NCBI RefSeq assembly: GCF_036946125.1 | Contig: NZ_JAQIJT010000002.1 | Coordinates: 1,114,001 to 1,178,000, forward strand | DNA: 64,000 bases | Reading direction: 5' to 3' | Origin: Sphingomonas adhaesiva | GTDB lineage: Bacteria; Pseudomonadota; Alphaproteobacteria; Sphingomonadales; Sphingomonadaceae | Shown: positions 1 through 6,724 of the stretch, in pieces | How positions within the stretch are numbered: position 1 is the first letter of the stretch | Layout: each line of letters opens with the position of its first letter | Made by a program: the position numbers and the translations under genes | The notes under the pieces: generated by a model | The model's database searches: none | Seen by the model: the letters and a program-made list of their open reading frames with translations, nothing else | Told to the model about the DNA's origin: nothing

Positions 1-109
1 CGCGATGCGGCGAATGCGGATTGGCGAACTGATCGCGCAGCCACGGCACCATCGCCTCGAACGCCTCCGGCGCGAGCGGCGTCGTCGCCTGATAATCCAG
101 ATAGGTCAT
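1..109 (-). CDS. Cysteine desulfurase (second tandem copy), N-terminal fragment
   Basis: The minus strand from 109 reads MTYLDYQATTPLAPEAF and runs off the left edge of the window. The pattern YLDYQATTPL is the N-terminal strand of IscS/NifS-type cysteine desulfurases, PLP enzymes that release sulfur from cysteine for Fe-S cluster assembly. The start codon overlaps the stop of the preceding desulfurase gene as ATGA (106-109), so the two are probably translationally coupled. Only about 36 residues are visible, so the catalytic Lys and Cys cannot be checked. The family assignment rests on this N-terminus and on its partner. Confidence 0.75.
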   Translation of the reverse strand, partial: MTYLDYQATTPLAPEAFEAMVPWLRDQFANPHSPHR

Positions 110-1158
110 GCCGCGATGCGCCGCGCCGCCTTCGCCACCCCGCGCCACGCCGCGACGAACCGTTCCACCTCGGCCTGCGTCGTCGTCCGGCCGAAGCTGA
201 CGCGCACCACCTCGCGTGTCCGCTCCTCGCTCCATCCCATCGCGCGCAGCACATGGCTGGGCTTCAGGCTGCCGCTGGCGCAGGCGCTGCCCGCCGACAC
301 CGCGATCCGGTCCAGGTCGAAGCGGATCAGCTGCGCCGCCGCCGCCACGCCCGGCATCCGGTACGATCCGATCGCCGGATGCCGCTGCGCACCATCGGCC
401 ACCACCTCGCCGCCCGAGCGCCGGATCGCGTCGTCGAGATAGGCGCGCAGGCCCGCGTGATCGGGTTCCGGTTCCGCTATCGCGGCGAGATAGCCGAGCA
501 CGCCGGGCACGTTCTCCGTCCCCGCCCGGTATCCCCGCTCCTGTCCTCCGCTGGGCCGAAGCACCGCCAGGTCGCGCACCAGCAGCGCCCCCACCCCCGG
601 CGGTCCGCCGCGCTTGTGCGCCGACAGCGCGACCAGATCGGCATGCTCCGCCAGCGCGGCGGAGGCCGGCATCTGCGCCGCATCGACCAGCAGCGTACCG
701 CCGCCGGCGCGGACCGCCGTCGCGATCTCGGCGATCGGCTGGATCACCCCGGTCTCGCTATTGCACCATTGCACCGCCACCAGCGCGTCGCCCACGTCGC
801 CGATCGCCGCCGGATCGACGCGGCCCAGCGTATCCACCGGCAGCGTTTCGGCCTTCCCCGCCGCGCGCAGCGCCGCATCATGCTCCACCGCAGAGACGAT
901 CCGGCGCGCCCGCATCGTACGCGCAACGCCGATCGACAGCGACTCGCTCGCCCCGCTGGTGAACAGAACCTCGCCGCGCCATGCATGGACGTCCGCAAAC
1001 CGCCCCCGCGCCGCCTCCAATGCCGCCCGCGCGGCCCGTCCCGCGGCGTGGGGCGAGGAGGGATTGGCCCAATCCGCCATCGCATCGGCCACCGCGGCCC
1101 GCGCCGCGGCGGTCATCGGCGTCGTCGCGGCATGATCCAGGTAGGTCGTCTCGGCCAA
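106..1158 (-). CDS. Cysteine desulfurase, class V aminotransferase fold
   Basis: PLP-dependent enzyme that removes sulfur from L-cysteine as a persulfide for Fe-S cluster biogenesis, in the cytoplasm. Visible landmarks, numbered from the TTG start, are YLDHAATTP at the N-terminus, the PLP-lysine in SAHKRGGPPGVGAL (about K182) and the persulfide cysteine in SAGSACASGS (about C293). At 350 aa it is slightly shorter than typical IscS (about 400). I chose the TTG at 1158 because AGGGAA lies 6 nt upstream. The alternative GTG at 1185 sits only a few bases after a TATATA -10 box, probably upstream of the transcription start. A second desulfurase follows with an ATGA overlap. The sufE gene near 15 kb could supply a partner. 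Whether the enzyme works in the suf or isc pathway cannot be told from this window. Confidence 0.9.
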   Translation of the reverse strand: MAETTYLDHAATTPMTAAARAAVADAMADWANPSSPHAAGRAARAALEAARGRFADVHAWRGEVLFTSGASESLSIGVARTMRARRIVSAVEHDAALRAAGKAETLPVDTLGRVDPAAIGDVGDALVAVQWCNSETGVIQPIAEIATAVRAGGGTLLVDAAQMPASAALAEHADLVALSAHKRGGPPGVGALLVRDLAVLRPSGGQERGYRAGTENVPGVLGYLAAIAEPEPDHAGLRAYLDDAIRRSGGEVVADGAQRHPAIGSYRMPGVAAAAQLIRFDLDRIAVSAGSACASGSLKPSHVLRAMGWSEERTREVVRVSFGRTTTQAEVERFVAAWRGVAKAARRIAA

Positions 1159-1186
1159 GAAAAGTTCCCTTATTGCGCCGGGCACC

Positions 1187-1214
1187 TATATAGCGCGCTT
1201 TCCGCGGGCCCCAA
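1187..1214 (-). promoter_or_regulatory. Candidate sigma-70 promoter for the cysteine desulfurase pair
   Basis: On the minus strand TTGGGG (1214-1209) is followed after 16 nt by TATATA (1192-1187). A transcript would start near 1180. That leaves a short leader with AGGGAA before the TTG start at 1158 and makes the upstream GTG at 1185 an unlikely start. The promoter lies between divergent genes. Confidence 0.5.
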
Positions 1215-1240
1215 CGCCCGCCCCAAAGATCAGAGTGACC

Positions 1241-1897
1241 ATGCCCGACGTCATCTTTCCCGGACCCGAAGGCCGTATCGAGGGCCGCTTCGCCCCCGCC
1301 CCCCGGCCCCGCGCACCCGTCGCGATGATCCTCCACCCGCACCCGACCGCGGGCGGCACGATGAACAACAAGATCGTGCAGGAACTCTACAAGACCTTCC
1401 AGCGCCGCGGCTTCGCCACGCTGCGCTTCAATTTCCGCGGTGTGGGCAAGAGCCAGGGCACGTTCGACAACGGCATCGGCGAACTGTCGGACGCGGCCGC
1501 CGCGCTCGACTGGGTACAGAGCTTCCATCCCGAGGCGCAGACGACCTGGATCGCCGGCTTCTCCTTCGGCGCGTGGATCGGCATGCAGTTGCTGATGCGG
1601 CGCCCCGAAATCCGCGGCTTCATCTCGATCGCGCCGCCCGCGAACCTCTACGATTTCAGCTTCCTGGCCCCCTGTCCGTCGTCGGGCATCATCATCCAGG
1701 GCGCGGAGGACGAGGTCGCGACCCCGCTCGCCACGCAGAAGCTGGTCGACAAGCTGCGCACGCAGAAGCACATCACGATCCACCACGACGTGATCCCGCG
1801 CGCCAACCACTTCTTCGAGCACGAGATGCCCGACCTGATGCGCTCGGTCGACAATTACCTCGACATGCGCCTCGATCCGAATTCGCCGATCCGCTGA
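1241..1897 (+). CDS. Alpha/beta hydrolase (COG2945-like)
   Basis: A 218-aa cytoplasmic serine hydrolase of the dienelactone-hydrolase/COG2945 type, substrate unknown. The HPHPTAGGTMNN segment (about residues 32-43) is the usual oxyanion-side motif of this group. The nucleophile elbow is GFSFG (Ser108), followed by a likely acid in GAEDE (Asp157) and a histidine in RANHFF (His190). There is no signal peptide. The ATG at 1241 is preferred over an in-frame GTG at 1235. The gene is divergent from the cysteine desulfurases and is followed by an extragenic repeat, so it looks monocistronic. Confidence 0.85.
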   Translation: MPDVIFPGPEGRIEGRFAPAPRPRAPVAMILHPHPTAGGTMNNKIVQELYKTFQRRGFATLRFNFRGVGKSQGTFDNGIGELSDAAAALDWVQSFHPEAQTTWIAGFSFGAWIGMQLLMRRPEIRGFISIAPPANLYDFSFLAPCPSSGIIIQGAEDEVATPLATQKLVDKLRTQKHITIHHDVIPRANHFFEHEMPDLMRSVDNYLDMRLDPNSPIR

Positions 1898-1903
1898 GCC
1901 CCC

Positions 1904-2101
1904 CCGTCATCCCCGCGCAGGCGGGGATCCAGACACGCAGGGCGACGCATGCGCCGGAACTGCGCCGCGTACCGGCCGTGCTCCTGCAAAGGCAGGAGCC
2001 CAGCGCCAGGCAGAACAGCACATGCAAGGACTTGCAAGCCCGGGCTCCTGCCTGCGCAGGAGCACGATGGCGATGGGCATCGCCTTCGCGGGAGTGACGG
2101 A
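1904..2101. repeat. Composite REP-like extragenic palindromic repeat
   Basis: The interval after the hydrolase gene begins with CCGTCATCCCCGCGCAGG and ends with the inverted counterpart CGCGGGAGTGACGG. Inside are further complementary blocks, GGCAGGAGCCC near 1991-2001 against GGGCTCCTGCC near 2042-2052. The whole segment can therefore fold into a long imperfect hairpin. Sequences starting CGTCATCCCCGCG are common dispersed extragenic repeats in sphingomonads. A related arm is present near 31.75 kb and a weaker one near 50.67 kb. No ORF in it looks real. Confidence 0.7.
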
Positions 2102-2134
2102 CGGCGCGCGGCACGTAACGGCGCGACGTGTCCC

Positions 2135-2314
2135 TCACATCGTCCAGATCAGCACGTTCCCGACCAGCACCGCGGCCATCACCAGCAGCAGCGCGCCCTT
2201 TGTCCGGTCGCGCCCGCTCCCGATCATCCACCCGCCGCCGATGACGCAGGCGATCGCCCCCAGCATCGCGATCGCCGGGGCCGCACTCGCGATCCCGCCC
2301 AGCGCGCCGTTCAT
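2135..2314 (-). CDS. Small two-span membrane protein (59 aa), unknown function
   Basis: A 59-aa protein starting MNGALGGIASAAPAIAML, with two hydrophobic stretches (about residues 8-31 and 41-57) joined by a short basic loop, GSGRDRTKG. It is almost certainly an inner-membrane hairpin. Its ATG overlaps the stop codon of the threonine dehydratase gene as ATGA (2311-2314), a strong sign that it is translated and coupled. I do not recognise a family. The linkage suggests a housekeeping role with no firm functional inference. Confidence 0.65.
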   Translation of the reverse strand: MNGALGGIASAAPAIAMLGAIACVIGGGWMIGSGRDRTKGALLLVMAAVLVGNVLIWTM

Positions 2315-3273
2315 GCCCCGATCGCCTTCGCATAGGCATCCACGTCGACGTTCCCGCCGGACAATACCACCAGCATCCCCGGCGCCACCGGGACCTTTCC
2401 CGCCAGCAACGCCGCCAGCGCCACCGCGCCGCCCGGCTCGACCACCAGTCGCAGCTGCTCCGCGGCCCAGCGCTGCGCCGCGCGCACCTCCGCCTCGCCG
2501 ACCGCGACGCCGGTCGCGTCGCGGCGCGACAGCACGTCGAACGTCAGCGGCGACACGATCGTCGTCTGCAACGCATCGCACGCGGTGGGCGGCGGGTCGT
2601 CGCCGACCGGCTCGATCCAGCTCGCCTCCAGGCTGCGGCGCATGTCGTCCCAGCCCTCCGGTTCCACCACGGTGATCGCGGCGTCCTTCAGTGCCAGCGC
2701 GATCCCCGCCGCCAGCCCGCCGCCGCCGCAGGGAATGACGACATGCATGGGCGTACCCATGCCCGCCGCCGCCATCTGCGCCGCCGCCTCGATCCCGGTC
2801 GAGCCCTGCCCCTCGATGATCCAGGGATCGTCGAAGCTCGGCACCAGCGTCGCGCCGCGCGCCTCCGCCAGCCGCGCCGCGATCGTCTCGCGGCTCTCGG
2901 TCGCGCGGTCGTAATCGACCACCTCCGCGCCCAGCGCGAGCGTCGCGTCGCGCTTCGCGCGCGGTGCGTCCGACGGCATCACGATCGTCGCGGGCATCCC
3001 CAGCCGCCTCGCCGCCCATGCGACGCCCTGCGCATGGTTGCCGGACGAGAAGGCCACCACGCCGCGCGCGCGCGCCTCCGTGCCCAGCTCGGTGAGTCGG
3101 TGCCAGGCGCCGCGAATCTTGAACGCGCCGATCGGCTGGAGCGACTCCGCCTTGAAGACGACGTCCGTGCCCCTGATCGAACGCACGAAAATGGGGGTCG
3201 GCGGTAAGATCGCGGCAACCTTTGCCGCCGCCTCGCGGACCCCTGCCCGAGTCGGGTGTCGCATAATCGTCAC
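2311..3273 (-). CDS. Threonine/serine dehydratase, PLP fold type II
   Basis: Cytoplasmic PLP enzyme that deaminates threonine (and probably serine) to the 2-oxo acid plus ammonia. Key segments are GAFKIRGA with the PLP-lysine (about K52 from the chosen start), SSGNHAQG, the glycine-rich phosphate loop CGGGGLAAG and the C-terminal LSGGNVD. The protein is about 320 aa with no C-terminal ACT regulatory domain, so it resembles the short catabolic or housekeeping type rather than biosynthetic IlvA. The GTG at 3273 is preferred: AAAGG lies 7 nt upstream. ATG codons at 3264 and 3300 are alternatives. The 59-aa membrane protein follows with an ATGA overlap. Confidence 0.9.
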   Translation of the reverse strand: MTIMRHPTRAGVREAAAKVAAILPPTPIFVRSIRGTDVVFKAESLQPIGAFKIRGAWHRLTELGTEARARGVVAFSSGNHAQGVAWAARRLGMPATIVMPSDAPRAKRDATLALGAEVVDYDRATESRETIAARLAEARGATLVPSFDDPWIIEGQGSTGIEAAAQMAAAGMGTPMHVVIPCGGGGLAAGIALALKDAAITVVEPEGWDDMRRSLEASWIEPVGDDPPPTACDALQTTIVSPLTFDVLSRRDATGVAVGEAEVRAAQRWAAEQLRLVVEPGGAVALAALLAGKVPVAPGMLVVLSGGNVDVDAYAKAIGA

Positions 3274-3412
3274 AATGCCACCTTTCGTCGCAGCAACCAC
3301 TTTACATCCGCGATCACCGACCCTAGTTCGCGCCTCCGCTGCCCCATGGGACTTCCAACCGCAAGGCAGCTTTTGTCACCGTATGCCGCAAGGCAATTGG
3401 AGGTCCCTTGAG

Positions 3413-4645
3413 TTGCACCAGCATCATCGCGCGCTGGGGCTAGCTGCCCCCTCGACTGCTTCCGCCACCATCGTTGGTGGAGCCATCGACATTGCCGCCC
3501 GTCGTCCGGTCCAGCCGGTGACGATCGTCCGGCCGCACGCCGCGGCACGGGCCGCCCGCTTCTTCACGGAGAAGTTTCCGGGCCGGTCCATGTATGCGGT
3601 GAAGGCGAATCCGTCGCCGGAGCTGATCCGGATCCTCTACGACAACGGGGTGACGACGTTCGACGTCGCCTCGATCGCGGAGGTGCGGCTGGTCGCCCGC
3701 GCGGTGCCGGAGGCAACGCTCTGTTTCATGCACCCGGTCAAGGCCGAGGAAGCGATCGCGGAGGCGTATTTCACGCACGGCGTGCGCACCTTCTCGCTGG
3801 ACAGCATGGAAGAGCTGGACAAGATCGTGCGCGCCACTCGCGGTGCCGCCGACCTGACGCTGTGCGTCCGGCTGCGCGTGTCGTCGGAACATTCGAAGCT
3901 CAGCCTGGCGTCCAAGTTCGGCGTGTCGCCGGACGAGGCGAAGGACCTGCTGATCGCGACGCGCCAGGTGGCCGATGCGCTGGGCATCTGCTTCCACGTG
4001 GGCTCGCAGGCGATGACGCCGACCGCTTATTCGGATGCGATGGAGCGCGTGCGGCAGGCGATCGTCGGTGCGGCGGTGACGGTCGACGTCATCGACGTGG
4101 GCGGCGGTTTCCCCTCGGCGTACCCGGGCATGACCCCGCCGCCGCTGGAGCTGTATTTCGAGACGATCCACCGCGCGTTCGAAAGCCTGCCGATCAGCTA
4201 TTCCGCCGAATTGTGGGCGGAACCCGGTCGTGCGCTGTGCGCCGAGTACAGCTCTGTCGTTGTGCGCGTGGAGCGTCGCCGCGGCGAGGAACTGTACATC
4301 AACGACGGCGCCTATGGCGCGTTGTTCGACGCGGCGCACATCGGCTGGCGCTATCCGGTCGCGCTGCTGCGCGAGCCCGAGTCGACGGTGCGCGATCATC
4401 CGTTCAGCTTCTGGGGGCCGACCTGCGACGACCTCGACCACATGCCAGGCCCGTTCCCGCTGCCGGCGGACGTGGTTCCCGGCGACTATATCGAGGTGGG
4501 GATGCTGGGGGCGTATGGCGCCGCGATGCGCACCGCGTTCAACGGCTTCACGTCGGACGAGACGGTGATCGCGACCGACGAGCCGATGGTGTCGCTGTAC
4601 GACGCGGCCACGCCGCAGGTCGCCAGCAACGTCGTCAAGCTGTAA
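3413..4645 (+). CDS. Ornithine decarboxylase-type PLP decarboxylase (fold type III)
   Basis: Decarboxylates ornithine (possibly lysine or a related diamino acid) to the diamine, the entry step of polyamine synthesis. The PLP-lysine is in YAVKANPSP (K64). HVGSQ and DVGGGFPSAYPG follow, then EPGR, the PLP-phosphate contact region. WGPTCDDLD carries the cysteine (C338) that completes the active site across the dimer. At 410 aa it is the short alanine-racemase-fold ODC, not the large fold-I SpeC. GGAGGT at 3399-3404 points to the TTG at 3413; an ATG at 3383 has no ribosome-binding site. A deoxyhypusine-synthase-like gene lies 106 bp downstream, which supports a putrescine to homospermidine route. 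Confidence 0.92.
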   Translation: MHQHHRALGLAAPSTASATIVGGAIDIAARRPVQPVTIVRPHAAARAARFFTEKFPGRSMYAVKANPSPELIRILYDNGVTTFDVASIAEVRLVARAVPEATLCFMHPVKAEEAIAEAYFTHGVRTFSLDSMEELDKIVRATRGAADLTLCVRLRVSSEHSKLSLASKFGVSPDEAKDLLIATRQVADALGICFHVGSQAMTPTAYSDAMERVRQAIVGAAVTVDVIDVGGGFPSAYPGMTPPPLELYFETIHRAFESLPISYSAELWAEPGRALCAEYSSVVVRVERRRGEELYINDGAYGALFDAAHIGWRYPVALLREPESTVRDHPFSFWGPTCDDLDHMPGPFPLPADVVPGDYIEVGMLGAYGAAMRTAFNGFTSDETVIATDEPMVSLYDAATPQVASNVVKL

Positions 4646-4665
4646 CGCAACCCCATCACTGATTC

Positions 4666-4696
4666 GACGGCGGTACGGGCATCCCGTGCCGCCGTC
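4666..4696 (+). terminator. Hairpin between decarboxylase and DHS-like genes
   Basis: A 14-bp stem (4666-4679 with 4683-4696, one G-T wobble) and a 3-nt loop. No clean T tract follows. It may act as an attenuator or RNA-stability element rather than a full terminator between the two polyamine genes. Confidence 0.45.
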
Positions 4697-4751
4697 GTGC
4701 GGGTCTTCGCGTCCCCTTTGAACGACGTGTCCTACCCTGTGGGAGCCACCC

Positions 4752-5831
4752 ATGACCGACACCCTTTCCAAGACCGCGGCGTCCAACGCCCCGATCAACG
4801 ACACCCGCAAGGCGGAGCTGCTGTCGAAGGAAGTGAAGCACATCGACATCAAGAGCTTCGACGCGCGCCCGATCGTCGATGCGATGGCCGACATGAGCTT
4901 CACCAGCCGCGACCTGGGTCGCGCGACGAAGATCTACAACGACATGCTGGCCGACAAGGACTGCACCGTCTGCCTGGTGATCGCCGGATCGACCTCCGCG
5001 GGCGGCTGCATGGACCTGTATGCCGACCTGGTGCGCAACAACATGGTCGACGTCATCGTCGCCACCGGCGCGACCATCGTCGACATGGATTTCTTCGAGG
5101 GACTGGGCCACAAGCACTATCAGGCGCAGGAAATTCCCGACGACGACACACTGCGCTCGCTCTACATCGACCGCATCTACGACACCTATATCGACGAGGA
5201 GCAGCTCCAGCACGTCGACCACACGATCTTCGAGATCGCCGAGTCGCTGGAGCCCAGGGCGTATTCGTCGCGCGCGTTCATCCGCGAGATGGGCAAGTAT
5301 CTGGTCGAGCACGGCAAGAAGGAGAACAGCCTCGTCAAGCTCGCCTACGAGCATGACGTGCCGATCTTCTGCCCGGCGTTCGTCGATTCCTCGGCCGGGT
5401 TCGGCCTCGTCAAGCATCAGGTGGATGCCGCCAAGGAAGGCCGCCCGTACCTGATGATCGACGCGGTCGCCGACTTCCGTGAGCTGACCCAGATCAAGAT
5501 CGAGGCCGGCGTCACCGGCCTGCTGATGATCGGCGGCGGCGTGCCGAAGAACTTCATCCAGGACACCGTCGTCTGTGCCGAGATCCTGGGTCATGACGAT
5601 GTCGAGGTGCACAAATACGCGGTGCAGATCACCGTCGCCGACGTCCGCGACGGCGCCTGCTCGTCCTCGACGCTGCAGGAGGCGGCAAGCTGGGGCAAGG
5701 TGAACACCGCGATCGAGCAGATGGTGTTCGCGGAAGCCGGCTCGGTCATGCCGCTGCTGGCGTCGGACGCCTATCACCGCGGCCTGTGGAAGGACCGCGG
5801 CGTACGCGGCTGGGCGAAGCTGTTCGCCTGA
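4752..5831 (+). CDS. Deoxyhypusine synthase-family protein (probable homospermidine synthase-like)
   Basis: A 359-aa member of the deoxyhypusine synthase fold, which transfers an aminobutyl group from a polyamine using NAD. It has the NAD/polyamine-binding segments VIAGSTSAGGC and VATGATIVDMDF, the acidic stretch AFVDSSAGFG and the conserved lysine in EAASWGKVN (K316). That lysine corresponds to the one forming the enzyme-imine intermediate in eukaryotic DHS. Bacteria lack eIF5A, so bacterial members are thought to act on free polyamines, for example putrescine to homospermidine. The gene lies directly after an ornithine decarboxylase, which fits. The ATG at 4752 gives the expected length. 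Exact substrate is inferred. Confidence 0.85.
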   Translation: MTDTLSKTAASNAPINDTRKAELLSKEVKHIDIKSFDARPIVDAMADMSFTSRDLGRATKIYNDMLADKDCTVCLVIAGSTSAGGCMDLYADLVRNNMVDVIVATGATIVDMDFFEGLGHKHYQAQEIPDDDTLRSLYIDRIYDTYIDEEQLQHVDHTIFEIAESLEPRAYSSRAFIREMGKYLVEHGKKENSLVKLAYEHDVPIFCPAFVDSSAGFGLVKHQVDAAKEGRPYLMIDAVADFRELTQIKIEAGVTGLLMIGGGVPKNFIQDTVVCAEILGHDDVEVHKYAVQITVADVRDGACSSSTLQEAASWGKVNTAIEQMVFAEAGSVMPLLASDAYHRGLWKDRGVRGWAKLFA

Positions 5832-5837
5832 GCCGCG

Positions 5838-5905
5838 CGCGGATAGCGACGCTATCCGCGAGTCGGCGAAAGGCCGGCCGGCGCGGGTGCCGCGTGGCAC
5901 CCGCG
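5838..5905. other. Two tandem near-perfect hairpins
   Basis: Directly after the DHS-like gene there is an 11-bp palindrome (5838-5848 with 5850-5860, one-base loop). A 10-bp stem with GCGT loop follows (5882-5891 with 5896-5905). Neither is followed by a T run. Together with the terminator just downstream they make three consecutive stem-loops in about 110 bp. Confidence 0.6.
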
Positions 5906-5906
5906 T

Positions 5907-5946
5907 CCGACGTCACGGGGTCCATCCCCGTGATGTCGGCCTTTTT
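5907..5946 (+). terminator. Rho-independent terminator after the DHS-like gene
   Basis: A 14-bp GC-rich stem (5907-5920 with 5926-5939, one G-T wobble) with loop TCCAT, followed by CCTTTTT. It ends the polyamine transcription unit. The next gene's ribosome-binding site (GGGAGA, 5947-5952) begins immediately after the T run, so some read-through may feed the 61-aa gene. Confidence 0.65.
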
Positions 5947-5958
5947 GGGAGATACCGT

Positions 5959-6144
5959 ATGGCAAAAGGCGAAACGTTCGAACGCCATCGCCAGCCCTGG
6001 ACGACGGACGAGATCCAGAAGCTGCACACGCTGGCCAAGAAGGGCATGGCGCTGAAGGCGATCGCCAAGGCGCTGAAGCGGTCGGAGGAGTCGACCAAGG
6101 ATCGCGCCAAGGCGGACGGCCTGTCGATCGCCAAGCTGCGCTGA
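5959..6144 (+). CDS. Small helix-turn-helix-like protein (61 aa)
   Basis: The protein begins MAKGETFERHRQPWTTDEI and continues KLHTLAKKGMALKAIAKAL. The pattern WT..EI..L..LA..G.....IA..L.R resembles a short Myb/GcrA-like or recombinase-like helix-turn-helix, so it may bind DNA. It is rich in lysine. The start at 5959 has GGGAGA 7 nt upstream, which is decisive over upstream in-frame starts lying inside the terminator region. It ends 7 bp before the convergent DUF924 gene. Function is not known. Confidence 0.75.
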   Translation: MAKGETFERHRQPWTTDEIQKLHTLAKKGMALKAIAKALKRSEESTKDRAKADGLSIAKLR

Positions 6145-6151
6145 GTTTCCG

Positions 6152-6724
6152 CTACCAACCGCCCCCTTCCGCCAGATACGCCAGTTCCTCCGCGGTACTC
6201 TCGCGCCCCAATGCCGCGTTGCGCGACGGAAAGCGTCCGAAACGTGCGAACACCGCGGCATGATCGCGCGCGAAGGCGGCGTTTTCCGCAATTCCCAGCG
6301 CCTCGAACAGCCGCACGCTGGTCGCCTGCCCCTCCGCATGCTCGGCATGCATCATGGGCATGTAGAGGAAGACGCGCTCCTCGGGCGACAATGACGCGTC
6401 CCACCCTCGCACCAGCGCCGCGTTCGTCAGCTCCTGTGCCAGTTCGTCGGTCGCGAACGCCGCCGCCTGCCCCCTGAACAGGTTGCGAGAGAATTGGTCG
6501 AGCACGATCACGGCGGCCAGCAACGTGCGCGGATCGCCGCGCCACCCCACCGCCCGCGTCTCCGCCACGCGGTCGCGCAGCGTACCGAACCGTTCGCGGA
6601 TGCGCGTGTCGAGCGCCGGATCCTTCGCGAATTGTTGCTCCGTCGTCAGCGCGAACCAGAAGTCGAGCACTTCGCGCGCCCAAGTATCGACTTCATCCGC
6701 GGTCATCCCTAGATCGCCCGCCAT
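6152..6724 (-). CDS. DUF924 family protein
   Basis: A 190-aa all-helical protein of the DUF924 family (tetratricopeptide-like fold, function unknown). Characteristic segments are VLDFWFALTTEQQF near the N-terminus, VLDQFSRNLFRG in the middle, and YMPMMHAEH followed by ARFGRFPSRNAALGR toward the C-terminus. The start at 6724 has GGAAGGAG about 6 nt upstream. Its ATG overlaps the ATG of the divergent mtaB gene in one CATG (6722-6725). The same ribosome-binding site argument disfavours the internal ATG at 6706. No signal peptide; cytoplasmic. Confidence 0.85.
   Translation of the reverse strand: MAGDLGMTADEVDTWAREVLDFWFALTTEQQFAKDPALDTRIRERFGTLRDRVAETRAVGWRGDPRTLLAAVIVLDQFSRNLFRGQAAAFATDELAQELTNAALVRGWDASLSPEERVFLYMPMMHAEHAEGQATSVRLFEALGIAENAAFARDHAAVFARFGRFPSRNAALGRESTAEELAYLAEGGGW

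Noticed and set aside
253..2097. Long plus-strand open frame of 614 codons across the desulfurase and hydrolase
   Set aside because: High GC keeps non-coding frames open. Its translation is Arg/Pro/His-rich, lacks motifs and is antisense to or out of frame with well-supported genes.
1904..2101. Miniature inverted-repeat transposon with target duplication
   Set aside because: Inverted arms exist but no target-site duplication or transposase was seen; kept only as a REP-like repeat.
3440..4903. 487-codon minus-strand frame opposite the ornithine decarboxylase
   Set aside because: Arg/Asp/Val-rich shadow without motifs; the plus-strand ODC has all PLP-site motifs.
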